The notes beneath the pieces are model-generated. The model searched no databases. It was given only the letters and a program-made list of their open reading frames with translations, and was not told where the DNA came from. Made by a program: the position numbers and the translations under genes. A stretch of 64,000 bases of DNA from Ectobius pallidus (lineage: Eukaryota > Arthropoda > Insecta > Blattodea > Ectobiidae). This document shows positions 33,651 to 44,814 of this stretch, piece after piece. Within the stretch, counting starts at the first letter, position 1. Every line of letters starts with the position of its first letter. The stretch is from positions 26,299,023 to 26,363,022 of the forward strand of contig CAXKWD010000007.1 of the NCBI GenBank assembly GCA_964059195.1, written 5' to 3'.

Positions 33651-33839
33651 ATTGGGGCGTCGCGGCGCTAGGCATCGGCGGGCTATAGAGGATACTCTAC
33701 TACTACTGTACTATTAAGTCTAGCCTATGACTCGTAAATCTTGAACATCTTAGCACAGGGTGTCATTGGCTTGACAAAATGTAAATTGTCTGCATAATTA
33801 AATTTAACGCCCAATTAAAAAGTGTTATAAACATATGCT

Positions 33840-33885
33840 AAAAATGTTTAAAACAAATTGTTTAAAATTTTTTAAACAATTCAAC

Positions 33886-33932
<47 letters not shown>

Positions 33933-34148
33933 ATATAATAGGCCCTATACATTAAAATGGTTGTTTTAAACAAAATGAATAGTTTAAATTTTTTTAAACA
34001 AACAACATTGTTTTAAACATAAAAAACGTTAAAAAACACGTTTAAACAACCAACATTGTTGTTCACATAAAATCGTTTTAAACAAAAAAACATGTTGGAA
34101 AAACTTTTTTTGTTCTTTAAAAACAAAACATGTTTTTTTCCAACCATG
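33840..34148. repeat. Right subterminal GTTTAAAC-type repeats
   Basis: Many GTTTAAAC, GTTTTAAAC and TTTAAACAA words lie between an alternating TG/TA microsatellite (33889-33938) and the right terminus. They are counterparts of the left subterminal repeats but diverged, in contrast with the near-identical arms inside. Confidence 0.75.
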
Positions 34149-34156
34149 GTTATTAA

Positions 34157-34430
34157 TGTTATTATTACTATTATTGTTAGTGCTTCCAATATTATTATTA
34201 TACTGCCCCTACAAAATTAATATGTTGGCATCCCTATCCAGACTTTCAATGACAGAAGACACTTATGTAAGCCTATCGTATAAGCTTTGTAATGTTATTA
34301 ATCTGCGAAACTATTACCAGATTTTAATTTGATTAGCAGCTTTTCCCCAATTTCCACATGTACAATAAATTGGTTGTAAATAAGTCTCCTCCCATAAAAA
34401 AATAATATTTAGGCCTATTTAATATTGTAT
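34157..34430. other. No gene recognised
   Basis: AT-rich DNA following the right target duplication of the giant element, with ATT-rich runs at its start. Nothing else was seen. Confidence 0.5.
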
Positions 34431-35456
34431 CAGTGTGTCCAACTGAAAAGTTTTAAAATTAAGGACATACACTCCGAGTCAAAAAGGGGGTGTGGGGGGG
34501 GGGAGCGAAGCTAAATACGACACATTATACTAATATACCGTTAATAACAATATGGTACAGTTTGGAGTTTGTTTTTATCACTGCTTTCATCTGTAGCAAC
34601 TGAAAACGGACCTTGAATGTGCGTGAGATGCGATCAGAACTGTGGCCGTTACCATGTACTTTACTGTGAAAGACGTGGAAAGCCAATAATAGAGTTCTGT
34701 ACAAAGTGAACGGAGGGGAAGAAAAATGGAACACCCACAAACTCTTTATGCACAACTTGTGCGCATTTCTCTTTTATTTATAATAAGTGTCTGAACAATC
34801 TGAAAACCTGCAGAGTTCTTTGGAAGAAAAGTTCAGCTTAAATTTAAGTTTTTTAATGTATTATCTATTAAATAAAGGAAATAGTATATTCTTTTTTCAA
34901 AATGGCCTCCTCTTCACCCCTCATAGCCATTCCGTTCCTCCCACAGTTTTAATTCTTTACTTTTTATTTTTATAACGACAGAACAAGCATTGGAAAAATA
35001 AAATAGGGAATCAGTCAGAAACAGGAAGTAGGCTATGACTGATTCCATCTTGGGTACCTCGTGGTACCTAGTTACATAGGATGTTTCGAAAACCATGTAA
35101 GAAAGGAAGCATATACTGTACTACTTAAGTACTTCGCAACTTTATCAAAGCAAAGTCACAAAGACCCTTAAGTATAAGCAATGTTAGGAAATAAAGGCTC
35201 AGATTACAGTTCATCATTGCCCTTCCATACAAAATAATATCAAGGACAAAGGTTTAGTTAAAAAATAAAAATTTAGTTAAATATAGTTAGTTAAATTAAA
35301 TTGGTCTGTATTTAATGTCTAATTATGTCTAATAATAATTAAGTTAAATTTAGTTAAAAATAAAAATTCATTTATAATTCTGGAAACTGTTCTCAACTCG
35401 CTGAAAAAAAGGACAGCACTAAAAAAAGGACAATTAAAGGACTGTTGGACACACTG
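34431..35456. mobile_element. hAT-like non-autonomous element, about 1.0 kb
   Basis: Ends CAGTGTGTCCAAC and GTTGGACACACTG are perfect inverted repeats of 13 bases. TTGTAT directly abuts both sides. The repeats around it match over 6 bases, so the exact duplication length is uncertain. The interior contains AAGGACA words near both ends and GGGGG runs; no transposase is visible. Confidence 0.75.
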
Positions 35457-36587
35457 TTGTATAGTTTGTTATTGTAGCTTTTATTGTTTGATAATGTCAT
35501 ATTTTCAGGAGAACTTCAAGAAATTCGCTCGTTCGGGGCTTTGCCCCCAAACCCCCAAACCCCCGATGAGGTTCTTGGGAAAAGTTTTTATTCTGAACTG
35601 ACACCGAATCGGAGATAGTGTCCGTGTATTTAGACTGTCTTATAGCCTATTACCATTTAGACATAAAGAAAAACTTAAAACCTGCAGGAAGATTTTAGGA
35701 TTTTTTGGGGGTAATAAACAAAAATTTCAACTTTTGGGAATTTTGCCGTCGGTTAAAAGCTAAAAGATAGCTCATCTGGAAGTGGGTAAACATTAATGGT
35801 ATATTTTATGGAGTAAATAGCGAGGATGTAAATATCCAATTCGGCATTTTCCATTACGACTGGGGAGACCATGAAGAAACCGAAGTCAAATTGGCCGGCT
35901 TCGGGACCTCCCGAATGCGAGTCCAAGACGTTACCATCTCGGCCACCTCGCTTGGTTTACGGAAATTATTTCTATCGCTAGTATGTCTAATGATTTTTCA
36001 AAGTGTATTGCAACTTCCAAAGCACTGTGTGAACCCTGCAATGCATATTGTTGCCATGGGAACTGAGCAGAGACTTTAAAATGCATCCGCCATTTTGAAG
36101 GTTTTTTAAGGTAAAACTTAAAAAATGGAACTTGTTGGATTTTTCCATCGGTTACAGGCAAAAAGCTATAAGTGTGCCAAATTTCAAGTTTCTAGCTCAT
36201 CCGGAAGTGGGCAAACATTAATGTCAGTGAGTTAGCCATGCCGTTTTACGTTATAGACTAGGGATTGATCAGAGTAAAATAAGCCTACAGACCAATTTGA
36301 ATTTTTACAAATAACAATGGAAACTGTTAACATGTGCTCGGTTTTATCTCACTGAAGATATTTCTTTGCATTATAGAAGAAATTTTACCTTGATATAAAA
36401 TAAATGTGTTAGGCCTATGTCATGTGTCGTCCTTTTGTTAGGCAACATTTTAAATCTTAAAACAGACGCATACAAAATAATTTATCAATTACAGGTGTTA
36501 AAGGATTTTACTTCAGGGATTTCATAGTATACAGTTTTTATTACATCGTCTCCATTATCATAAATATAAAAAAAATTCTTTCCACGA
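35457..36587. other. No gene; internal duplicated segment
   Basis: A segment near 35745-35800 (GTCGGTTAAAAGCTAAAAG to GGAAGTGGGTAAACATTAATG) recurs diverged near 36145-36220. A GC-rich run of C tracts lies at 35535-35565. This looks like remains of an unidentified repeat. The word CATCCGCCATTTTGAAGG at 36083-36100 resembles a YY1-type site. Confidence 0.4.
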
Positions 36588-36968
36588 GTTTTACCTCCCC
36601 CTTGTAGGAACAGTTATGGTGCCCGTCGTGGAAGAGTGTTCATATGGATCGCATACATAATTTCCTGACCAGACAAGTACATGGAGTGCCTCTCCGGAGA
36701 AGTGATCAACCCAATGTCGGGACCCCTCCGAGACCACGCGAACACATAGGACGATACACACCAGTCATACACACTCATTCCGAAAAAGGCGTGGATGGGA
36801 TAGATATGATAATGACGGCCAGATGATATCCGGCCAGAGCCTAAAGTTACCCGACATTTGTCTCAAAGGTAAAGGAAAACCCCTAAAAACCCCACCTAGG
36901 TAACTTGTCCCGACTAGGAATCGAACTCGGGCCCGCTGCGTGAAGGGAGATGCGCCACAGCGGTGGAC
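36588..36968 (-). mobile_element. SINE-A, near full length
   Basis: Minus-strand tRNA-derived SINE. The tRNA-like head at the right (about 36905-36968) has a GAGTTCGATTCC B-box read on the minus strand. The body contains CAGATGATATCCGG and GGTAACTTGTCCCGA, and the left end is TTTTACCTCCCCCTT. It aligns with 60630-61015 and partly with 671-852. Confidence 0.82.
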
Positions 36969-37233
36969 AAGAATAATGTATACATTTTTGTTCAGTGTAA
37001 AAAATCACTGTAAGCTAATGAAATAACTCAAAGAAAATATTTACCCGTGACTACGAAATCCCCCCGTCAACTTTCGAAAAATATAAATATAGTACGTAAA
37101 TTTGTGAGAAATGGACACATTTAGGCCCACCGATTGTATATCATATGCAATGTATGCAGATTAACCACATATTAAACAACTTGTGGACATTCCTGAAATC
37201 AGTTTTACCCGTAGTATAAGTAATTACCCACAT

Positions 37234-37330
37234 GCCCCCAATCCTGCCGTCTGCCTATGGGAGATGACGCAGGGGTCGGATGGTAGGCCAAGTCCCTCTG
37301 GGAAGTAGTGCCACGGAGTTTAGTTTAATA
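37234..37330 (+). mobile_element. SINE-C 3' fragment
   Basis: Matches the inverse of 43812-43910: CCCCAATCCTGCC, GGAGATGA, GGCCAAGTCCCTC and GCCACGGAGTTTAGTTTA, ending in the TTTAG-type tail. The tRNA-like head is absent (5' truncation). Confidence 0.75.
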
Positions 37331-38386
37331 AGTAATTACAAAAAGTAGGCTACATATTTTATACAAGTTTTATTTTTAAATACCATATTTCAATATATTT
37401 CTTACATTAAACTGTATTACACAAATATATGTAGCAGCTAACTAGTTAGGCCTATTACATATTATGAGCTATTTTTCACTATATAGGTCTATTTTTCTTC
37501 GTTAATCATACATTATTTAGAAACTAGCCCATGTTACTTAGTTATTTTTCTTTGAAATAAATAGCCTACTCTTACATACTGGAATTAGCCTATAGTAGGC
37601 TATATTCCTCCTTGCGTTCTTAACTGACGAATCGCGAGCATAAGAAACCCCTTAAAAATGGTCTCAAAATCCAACAGATCGGTTACATCAAAATAAATTA
37701 TCTCTAAATGCCCAGAAGAGAGCATATTAGGCATAACTTATATGGTGTTCCTTAAACCAAACACAACAATTATTTATAAACAGCTAGTAAATGACAATAA
37801 GTACATAAAACGAGTAACGCATTCTAAATTTGTAGGCCTAGGCCAAGATTCAATTTGGAATGGACACATACGTAGTAAAATATCTTCACATAACTTATAG
37901 AAAATAATATTGTCAACTTCTGGCTTAAGATCCTGGTTTGACTCATTAATACAGTCTCGCATAACTTACATGACAATTATCTGTAGTTTCCATAAAACGA
38001 ATTTGCAACCCTTAAGAGTAGCCTTTTTCAGAAAAAGGCAAACAGAATGTTATTAGGAGCACATTATTTGATCCAACTAACATCCTTAAACAATCGAAAA
38101 TTCTGCTGATTGACATCTTAATTATAGTAAATGCCATTACTATGCTCAGAGAAATACATAGTAACCATAGGCTAGTAACATCCACAGCAATTTTCCAATA
38201 GTATATAACAAATACATGAAACAAGGCAACAACAGAACATACACCTTACACATTCTACCACTATAACATAATTGAAACAAATGATTTAAAAAGTTACTTG
38301 AATAAAACATATAGGCCAAATGAACTTAACACAGAAGAAAAGTACAAATTAAATTAGAAAAAAAATTGAAATCACAAATAACTTAG
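37331..38386. other. Non-coding, with probable LINE 3' remnant
   Basis: Plus-strand translation of about 37990-38360 gives scattered pieces (ILLIDILIIVNAITMLREIH, then NHRLVTS) that vaguely resemble the C-terminal end of LINE reverse transcriptases, with stops in all frames. The remainder is AT-rich with several TAGGCCTA words. Confidence 0.35.
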
Positions 38387-39088
38387 TAGCCCAGTCAAAT
38401 GTTACAAAAAAAAATGCGTGAACTTACATTAAATGGGGTATTAATGATTTTTGGAGGGGAGTTTCAGACCATTACTGGGATCACAAATCCAGATTTGCAA
38501 CCCTCAGAAACCTGTGCTCGATGAATGGCGGTCGAATTAAACCGGTTTTTTCGGACTTTTTTCGGTTTTTCGACAATATCTCCTAAACTATACGTTTGCT
38601 GAAAATATTATTTCTTAGCTTTTTAAAAGTAAATTAAATTGTCTAAAATATGAGATCAAAATCGTTTTTCTAAGCTATATAGTTACCGAGACACGGTTTT
38701 TCAAAGATTAGCCTTTTTTCCAAAAAGTTAAAATTTTAAGTTTTCTTCGTGTTTCTAACTGAATACCGACAAAATGACACGTCCTACAGAAAAGTCAAGA
38801 GAGCAAAAGTTGTAGGCAATTTAATAAGCTTTAATGTGAGCTATAGCTCGTTCTTGTGGCTCAGATAGTCTCGTCATAAATGACAAAAACCAAAAATATT
38901 AAAAAATGCTTTTTTGGGTGAAAGTTGAATAACATCGTTTCCTCCACCAACTTCTTAATTCTTTTGGAACATGTTGGTGGATAATGTCTTATAACTGTGT
39001 ATAGAAACTATTTGTGTGTATATGTGTCTATGGGAAATGGATTTTGCCAGAAAGAAATATTTAAGCAGAATATTTCATAAAAATGTAT

Positions 39089-40465
39089 TTACTTTAAACC
39101 AACAGGCATATTTAAACCATGTGTGAGGTTCCTGGTATGGGAAGTCGAGGGTGGGGTGATGTCTTCATCTTCACTTGAAGAACTGTCATTCTGGGGTGTG
39201 GGCACATTGCATTTCAGCTCAGTTTTGCGGCAGCTGCAGCCCCCAGCGCAGCCCATCTTGCACTTGCACTTGCAGTTGCAGAAGGATTTGAGGGGCTCGT
39301 TTAACTTCCATTGCAATTGGAGTAAGCCCAACTCGTCCAACTTCCACCCCAATCCGTGAGTTTTTTCCACCCCAACCACTTTTGTACCTGCGAAAAAGTA
39401 GAATGAAAATTAGTTATTCTATAATATTTCAAAGCATACACACGGTGTACAATAAAAGTGTATAAGTGAACAACGAAATTTAAGAACATAATGATAGGAA
39501 ATGTATATGGACATACCTGGTGATACATACAATAAGCATGATATTTTGCAGCATCTGTGGTTGGTGACAAACGGGCGAGGTTGACTTTGGCTGACAGGTC
39601 GTTGAGGGTGGTGTCAGTCGCTCCTTCATAAACTGCGACGAGATACTTCTCTCCAGCTGCAGCTATTTCATCGTAACTCACATCTGGGTGGAGGAAGACT
39701 TCTGCTTGCTTGAATAGTGCTGGGGTCTTGAGGAAGGTTTGACAAATTTGGTTTTCCCCTGCTTGAAAGGGGCCCGGGAGAGTAGTAAGAATTCCCGGTG
39801 GTGAACGATGTAGATGAATATTGGACGTCTGGCTCACCTCTTCTGAAAGTAGATGTATTTTTTGGAACTCAAACCAACTAATAACACTTCAGGTCCACAT
39901 CTTCCACGACGATTACAACCTTCTCAGAAGAGTCAGCTTTGGTGATGGCAGCTCTAACAATGTCAGCGTCAGTGTCGTCTTCTGTCACCTCAATACCGTC
40001 TGTTCAAATCCAGTGTTCAGTAGCTCTAACAGCCTATGCTTATTAGTGTCGTTCGATAAGAACTTCTCTTGTGTGATGTTGAAGGTAGTTGAAGCTGATA
40101 GGACAATGTCACTGCAGTTGAGGGCGGAGTATCGTCTGAGACCTTCGGCACTTTTGGTACTTTTTTGAGAGGCGTCCTCCGGATATCCATAAAAGACAGT
40201 GGATTACATCTGTCCCAAAATGGTTTTTCACAAAATGAATGTAGCCGTCAATGATGGTCTTCACTGATGCGTTTTGATGCCACACACATTTGTGGAGCAA
40301 GTAGCCACCATCGAGCATGATGTGGATATTGGCGTCTCGGGAGATGTTGGTAGTGAGGGATGTGAAACACGAATATAGAGCTGCCTTAGTTCCCTTCCTC
40401 ACTCCAGTTTTGTTGAAAAGAGACACTGGGTAAGGGGGCAATTCATACTTGCAGCGGGCTTTCAA
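39089..40465 (-). pseudogene. Tesmin/TSO1-like CXC-domain gene, broken
   Basis: In minus-strand order: 40465-40109 encodes ALYSCFTSL, MLDGGYLLHKCVWHQ and a segment ending near KCRRSQTI. About 40090-39840 is a decayed stretch. Then 39837-39517 encodes EVFLHPDVSYDEI and KYHAYCMYHQ. An intron (39516-39388, GTATGT to TTCGCAG, 129 bases) joins to VQKWLGWKKLTDWG. A one-base shift near 39352 leads to WKLDELGLLQLQW and the CXC block CNCKCKCKMGCAGGCSCRK. CXC blocks bind zinc and DNA in tesmin/TSO1 proteins. The upstream part resembles an uncharacterised animal family, possibly nuclease-like, that I know only by pattern. Multiple stops and shifts make it non-functional. Confidence 0.65.
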
Positions 40466-40699
40466 CTCTTCGTCTGATTTTTATGGTAATGCTAACTCGC
40501 TGAAATATTTTGAGAGGGTCAACTTCAATCTTCTTATTAGTGACTTCTATGGAATTATTGACGCTTTCCAAGGTAACAACTTGCAACGAAGGTAACAACT
40601 TTGTCTTTACGTTTGAAGCCAACTTTCCCAAATGTTTGGTTTTCTATGTTAACCACGCCTTCTGTTCCCAGTTCCTTGAGAATTTAACAATTGACTTCA

Positions 40700-40884
40700 T
40701 AGCCTCCAACAATCCCACTGCTAATAGAAACTATTTTGTCAGTAACGGGGAACTGATCTCGTGCAAGTGCAAAATGTGCTGCGCTGGGAGCTGCAGCTGT
40801 CGCAAAACTAGGCGGAAATGCTCAGTTTTGTGCACTTTCTGCAAGGGAAAAGTTCTGCCGCAATGTGCCCACACCCCAGAATGA
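40700..40884 (+). pseudogene. Inverted second CXC block
   Basis: A plus-strand frame contains ISCKCKMCCAGSCSCRK and then CSVLCTFCKGKVLPQC, so it preserves more of the cysteine pattern than the left-arm copy, which lacks the second half through a deletion of about 40 bp. It is an orphan 3' gene end within the right fold-back arm. Confidence 0.8.
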
Positions 40885-41820
40885 CAGTTCTTCAAGTAAG
40901 GATGAAGACATTACCCCACCCTCGACTTCCCATACCATCCCATACCAGGAACCTCACACATGGTTTAAATATGCCTGTTGGTTTAAAGGTAAATACATTT
41001 TTATGAAATATTCTGCTTAAATATTTTTTTCTGGCAAAATCCATCTCCCATAGACACATATACACACAAATAGTTTCTAAACACAGTTATAAGACATTAT
41101 CCGCCAACATGTTACAAAAGAATTAAGTTGTTGGTGGAGGAAACGATGTTATTCTACTTTCACCCAAAAAAGCATTTTTTCATATTTTCGGTTTTTGTCA
41201 TTTATGGCGAGACTATCTAAGCCACAAGGACGAGTTATAGCTCATATTAAAGATGATAAAATTGCCTACAACTTTTGTTCTCTTGACTTTTCTGTAGGAG
41301 GTGTCATTTTTTCGGTATTCAGTTCAAAACACGAAGAAAACTTAAAATTTTAATTTTTTGAAAAAAAAGGCTAATCTTTGAAAAGACGTATCTCGGTAAC
41401 TATATAACTTACAAAAACGATTTTGATCTCATATTTTAGAACATTGAATTTACTTTTAAAAAGCTAAGAGATATTATTTTCAACAAACGCATAGTTTAGG
41501 ATATATTGTTGAAAAACCGAAAAAAGTCCGAAAAAACCGGTTTATTTCGACCGCCATTCAGCGAGCACAGGTTTCTGAGGGTTGCAAATCTGGATTTGTG
41601 ACCCTAGTAATGGTCCGTAACTCCCCTCCAAAAATCATTAATACCCCATTTAATGTAAGTTCCGATGTAACATTTGACTGGGCTATAGGTTATAGGCTAC
41701 CTGTTTCAAAATTCTAATAATATATAAGTTCTTTGATATAATATTAAACAGATATTTTGCTCAGTATTAGGCTATCATTATCTATGTAAGTAACTATGTC
41801 TCACTTTTCATTATCTAATT

Positions 41821-42399
41821 CAGTGGTTCCCAACCTTATTCTTTTGACGCCCCCCTTTTGAGATGTGGCAAATTACTACGCCCCCTGTCATATTTCAATA
41901 TCTTGAAGGGAAGAATGTAAACTAAGACAACATAACAAGCACAACATGTTCATATAAACGCACATTTTTACAAACCTAGTATTTAATAAACTAGTGATTG
42001 TAATTAATTAAGTCGTATTGTTTAGTAATTAAGTTAGTGAGACAGGTGACGCTGTTTTGCCTTGATTACACCTCACATTTTTTGTTTCAAATTTGACATT
42101 GCACAATGGAGCAGTCAATGCTGTTTTTTTACAGTCAAAGTTGGCAATCCTGACTCTCATAAATCTGTGGATGAAAATGGCACAGTAAAAGCAAGATGAT
42201 TTATCCAAAAGTCCTCCAGGTGAAATTTTAGAATTATCTTGTGATTTTGAATCACACTTCAGTTCTATAGCTTTTAAAGGAAGGTACACTTTTCTTTCGA
42301 CCTTGTATACAACAATTTTATAATTCCAAATCGTTCTGTGTACCCTAACACTGTTAAACGCCCCTTAGTTGGACGCGCGCCCCAGGTTGGGAACTTCTG
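41821..42399. mobile_element. hAT-type MITE, 579 bp
   Basis: Ends CAGTGGTTCCCAACCT and AGGTTGGGAACTTCTG. Flanks ATCTAATT and AACTAATT match at 7 of 8 bases. GACGCCCCCC-type and CGCCCC words lie inside. It shares terminal repeats, but not the interior, with the MITEs at 3771-4490 and 56154-56660. Confidence 0.88.
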
Positions 42400-42498
42400 A
42401 ACTAATTGTTACAATAAGATCTTTTAATTTTTTGTTCACTATGTAATGTACTTTTTGTCTACATTTATAAGTAATTTTAATTGGAAATCAATAATGTA

Positions 42499-42649
42499 CA
42501 GGGGTGCCCACAGAGGGGGGTTAAGATGCAGAGTATGTCATTGAAATTTCTAGAGGGGAGGTTTAAACTTTTTTCAAAATTAGTTTATATGTTAAAAATA
42601 AACGATCAAATTTTATAACTTCAAAAGGTAATAAAACTCTTCTAATTCG
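42499..42649. mobile_element. Left end of a MITE cut by the assembly gap
   Basis: Starts CAGGGGTGCCCACAG and continues with AGATGCAGAGTATGTCATTG and AACTTCAAAAGG, matching the left end of the 52944-54766 element. The sequence then runs into Ns. Confidence 0.82.
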
Positions 42650-42849
42650 NNNNNNNNNNNNNNNNNNNNNNNNNNNNNNNNNNNNNNNNNNNNNNNNNNN
42701 NNNNNNNNNNNNNNNNNNNNNNNNNNNNNNNNNNNNNNNNNNNNNNNNNNNNNNNNNNNNNNNNNNNNNNNNNNNNNNNNNNNNNNNNNNNNNNNNNNNN
42801 NNNNNNNNNNNNNNNNNNNNNNNNNNNNNNNNNNNNNNNNNNNNNNNNN
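42650..42849. other. Assembly gap (200 N)
   Basis: Exactly 200 undetermined bases, probably a placeholder length. Frames translated across it are meaningless. Confidence 0.99.
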
Positions 42850-43811
42850 GACCATATTTTTAATTTAACGGCATATTTCATTTATAAATTCGGTAAAGGA
42901 GCACAATTTTACATTGTATGTACTACATAGTAGAGTTAAATTTAAAATTTACTTCATTAATTAAATGTTTTCCCACATTAATAAGTACCGGTAATTTAAA
43001 TTTAGAGTTTAATGAAATTGTTCATATTTTATAGGGACACGCAAGGTCAACAAACTATTAAGAATATTTGGAACTGAATAAGCGAGCAAATATGAGGAAC
43101 TTTTTAAAATTAGAAGTTCATTACAAATAAAACTGTAAATCACCAAAATTGTTAACAGTTATTATCTGATTGTATTCATGTGATGTAAGAATTTAGTGTC
43201 TTTGAACGTTTTAAATTGGAACATTCATTTTTTGAAAATACGTTACTTTATTAGGTCATATTTAGGGTTTTTGGGTCATATTTAGTCATTTTAAGGACAT
43301 ATTTGCAGTCATATTTTCCACTTTTTTTTAGATCACCCGAACCCTAGTTATAACGATGGCACAATGGTATGGCTTAATATTGGCGGGAAATAAGAATCAA
43401 TAAAGGAAACAGTGAACAATAAATCATTATAAACGCATAAAATAAAGTAATTAATTAAAATATTGATGTGATATTGATAACAATGACGGGTTGATCTGCC
43501 CGAAGGCTGGGGAAATCCAACGATGGAAATTTGGGGTGAGAACCGCAACCCGCCCATGGCGTACACGTATAATCGGAACAAAAATGTTTTAGACAGTGGG
43601 TTAGGTAGATACTGTCCGCTTTAGAACTGGCCTTGAAATAAACAAGTATAACTGGGAAGCTAGGACCTAAACCAAACACGTGCAGATAGCTTATCGTCCG
43701 CCGGTAGCAATGGAGTAGGGTTAGAAAAGAATGCATATACTCTACTATTCATTCCAAACTATGCGGTTCATAATAGCCCTAACCTATATACATTCCACAC
43801 TATTTCCCTAC
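42850..43811. other. No gene; probable end of an AT-rich MITE
   Basis: The words GGTCATATTT and AGTCATATTTT near 43250-43320 recall the MITEs at 44815-45341 and 45350-45800. An end-like GATCACCCGAACCCTA follows at 43331-43346, but the matching left end is hidden by the gap or absent. 43347-43811 shows nothing recognised. Confidence 0.4.
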
Positions 43812-44135
43812 TAAACTAAACTAAACTCCGTGGCGCTACATCCCTGGAGGGACATGGCCTACCACCCGACCGCTGCATCATCTCCCGTAGGCAGATGGCA
43901 GGATTGGGGGGCATGTGGTCAGCATGCCGACACCCACGGCCGTTAATGGTGGTTTACTGGACCGGAGCCGCTACTTCTCTATCAAGTAGCTCCTCAATTT
44001 GGAATCACGAGGCTGAGTGCACCCCTACCAGACCTCCCTACCTCAGAAAAATCCGAGGAGGTACCGGGAATCGAACCCGGGCCGACGGATCTGTAGTCAG
44101 CGACGCTAACCACAAGACCACGCCGGCGGACCTAT
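43812..44135 (-). mobile_element. tRNA-derived SINE-C, full length
   Basis: Read on the minus strand: a tRNA-like head (44065-44135) with GTGGTTAGCGTCGCTGAC and B-box GGGTTCGATTCCC, a body, and a (TTTAG)n tail at 43812-43828. No coding capacity. Confidence 0.85.
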
Positions 44136-44806
44136 TTCCCTACTCTGAGTGTGAATCACTTTACTACCACCACTTTTTACTAGAATAACTACATTCGCCT
44201 TCCATTGCTCTTATTAACGTAAGTGAATGAGGTGAGGCTAACTAAGATGTTTTTACACGGTCTGTACAGTACGAACTGGCAAGGAACATCACGTGATATG
44301 AAGGTCAGGCAGGTCTAGATTACTTCAACGTAGCCTACTGCGCATCCGTTTGTTTGGCTGAGGTCTTACCGATCGAGTTATAAGTATGTCTCACTCTAGC
44401 ACGTTATTCCTATCTATTTAAAAGTAAGACAGACTATTTGTTTACTTAGGACAGGTTCTAGACTGACCATGCCCCACTATACGGTGATTCAACGATGATT
44501 TCCCATTCCTATCTGCGAGAAGGAGTTAAAAAGATAATACAACACCCAACCCTGAACCCAAGAAGGTAATTTCTCACTTTGCAATTTCCCCAACCTGACC
44601 AGGAATCAAACCCGAGCCGCCGGAGTGGAGGGTAAGGTGCGTTACCAACTCACCCACAACAGCGGACAATTAAAACATTAATAACTAAATCAAATCTACG
44701 TCTCACTTGCTAACACTTCTTATTACTTAATGTTGGAGATGTATACATTCGTCTTCTTTAATTCACTAGCACTGCACTATGCTTCTGCTAATGTTAACGA
44801 TTATGA
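44136..44806. other. No gene; SINE head fragment at 44575-44668
   Basis: A minus-strand tRNA-like stretch near 44575-44668 (AACCTGACCAGGAATCAAAC to CAACAGCGGAC) resembles SINE-A heads. Nothing else was recognised. Confidence 0.5.
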
Positions 44807-44814
44807 ATTATGAG

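Larger units (their letters stand above)
28157..33704. repeat. Right long inverted arm (5548 bp)
   Basis: Partner of 20837-26621. It is shorter mainly because its 220-bp array has three rather than four units. Beyond 33704 the match to the left side drops abruptly, but diverged inverted similarity continues to the element end. Confidence 0.95.
20429..34148. mobile_element. Giant 13.7-kb fold-back element with hAT-like ends and gene cargo
   Basis: The left end reads CAGGGTTGGAA and the right end TTCCAACCATG, an imperfect terminal inverted repeat of hAT type. A perfect 8-bp duplication GTTATTAA abuts both ends (20421-20428, 34149-34156). Inside the ends lie GTTTAAAC-rich subterminal repeats, then two long inverted arms (20837-26621 and 28157-33704) around a spacer (26622-28156). 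Cargo comprises two metalloproteinase-like genes, two copies of an unknown two-exon gene, two tRNA-Leu(CAA), one BIR gene plus an inverted 3' fragment, and one UAG-interrupted gene of an uncharacterised arthropod family. No transposase, DNA polymerase or integrase was recognised, so mobilisation in trans by a hAT transposase is inferred. An alternative is a virus-derived segment captured between transposon ends. Confidence 0.88.
38389..41683. mobile_element. Fold-back element carrying CXC-domain gene pieces, 3.3 kb
   Basis: The ends GCCCAGTCAAATGTTACA and TGTAACATTTGACTGGGC are inverted repeats, each next to TA, so a 2-bp TA duplication is likely. The inverted arms (38389-39270 and 40761-41683) are about 0.9 kb and differ by many scattered bases and a gap of about 40 bp. 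Both arms contain the 3' part of the same gene, encoding a cysteine-rich CXC domain. The middle holds the rest of that gene, on the minus strand. The superfamily of the ends is not recognised. Confidence 0.8.

Noticed and set aside
20429..34148. Giant element as a Maverick/Polinton
   Set aside because: The duplication is 8 bp rather than 6, and no polymerase B, integrase, protease or capsid gene was recognised.
42613..42881. Reading frames across the N run
   Set aside because: Undetermined bases translated as X; no sequence support.
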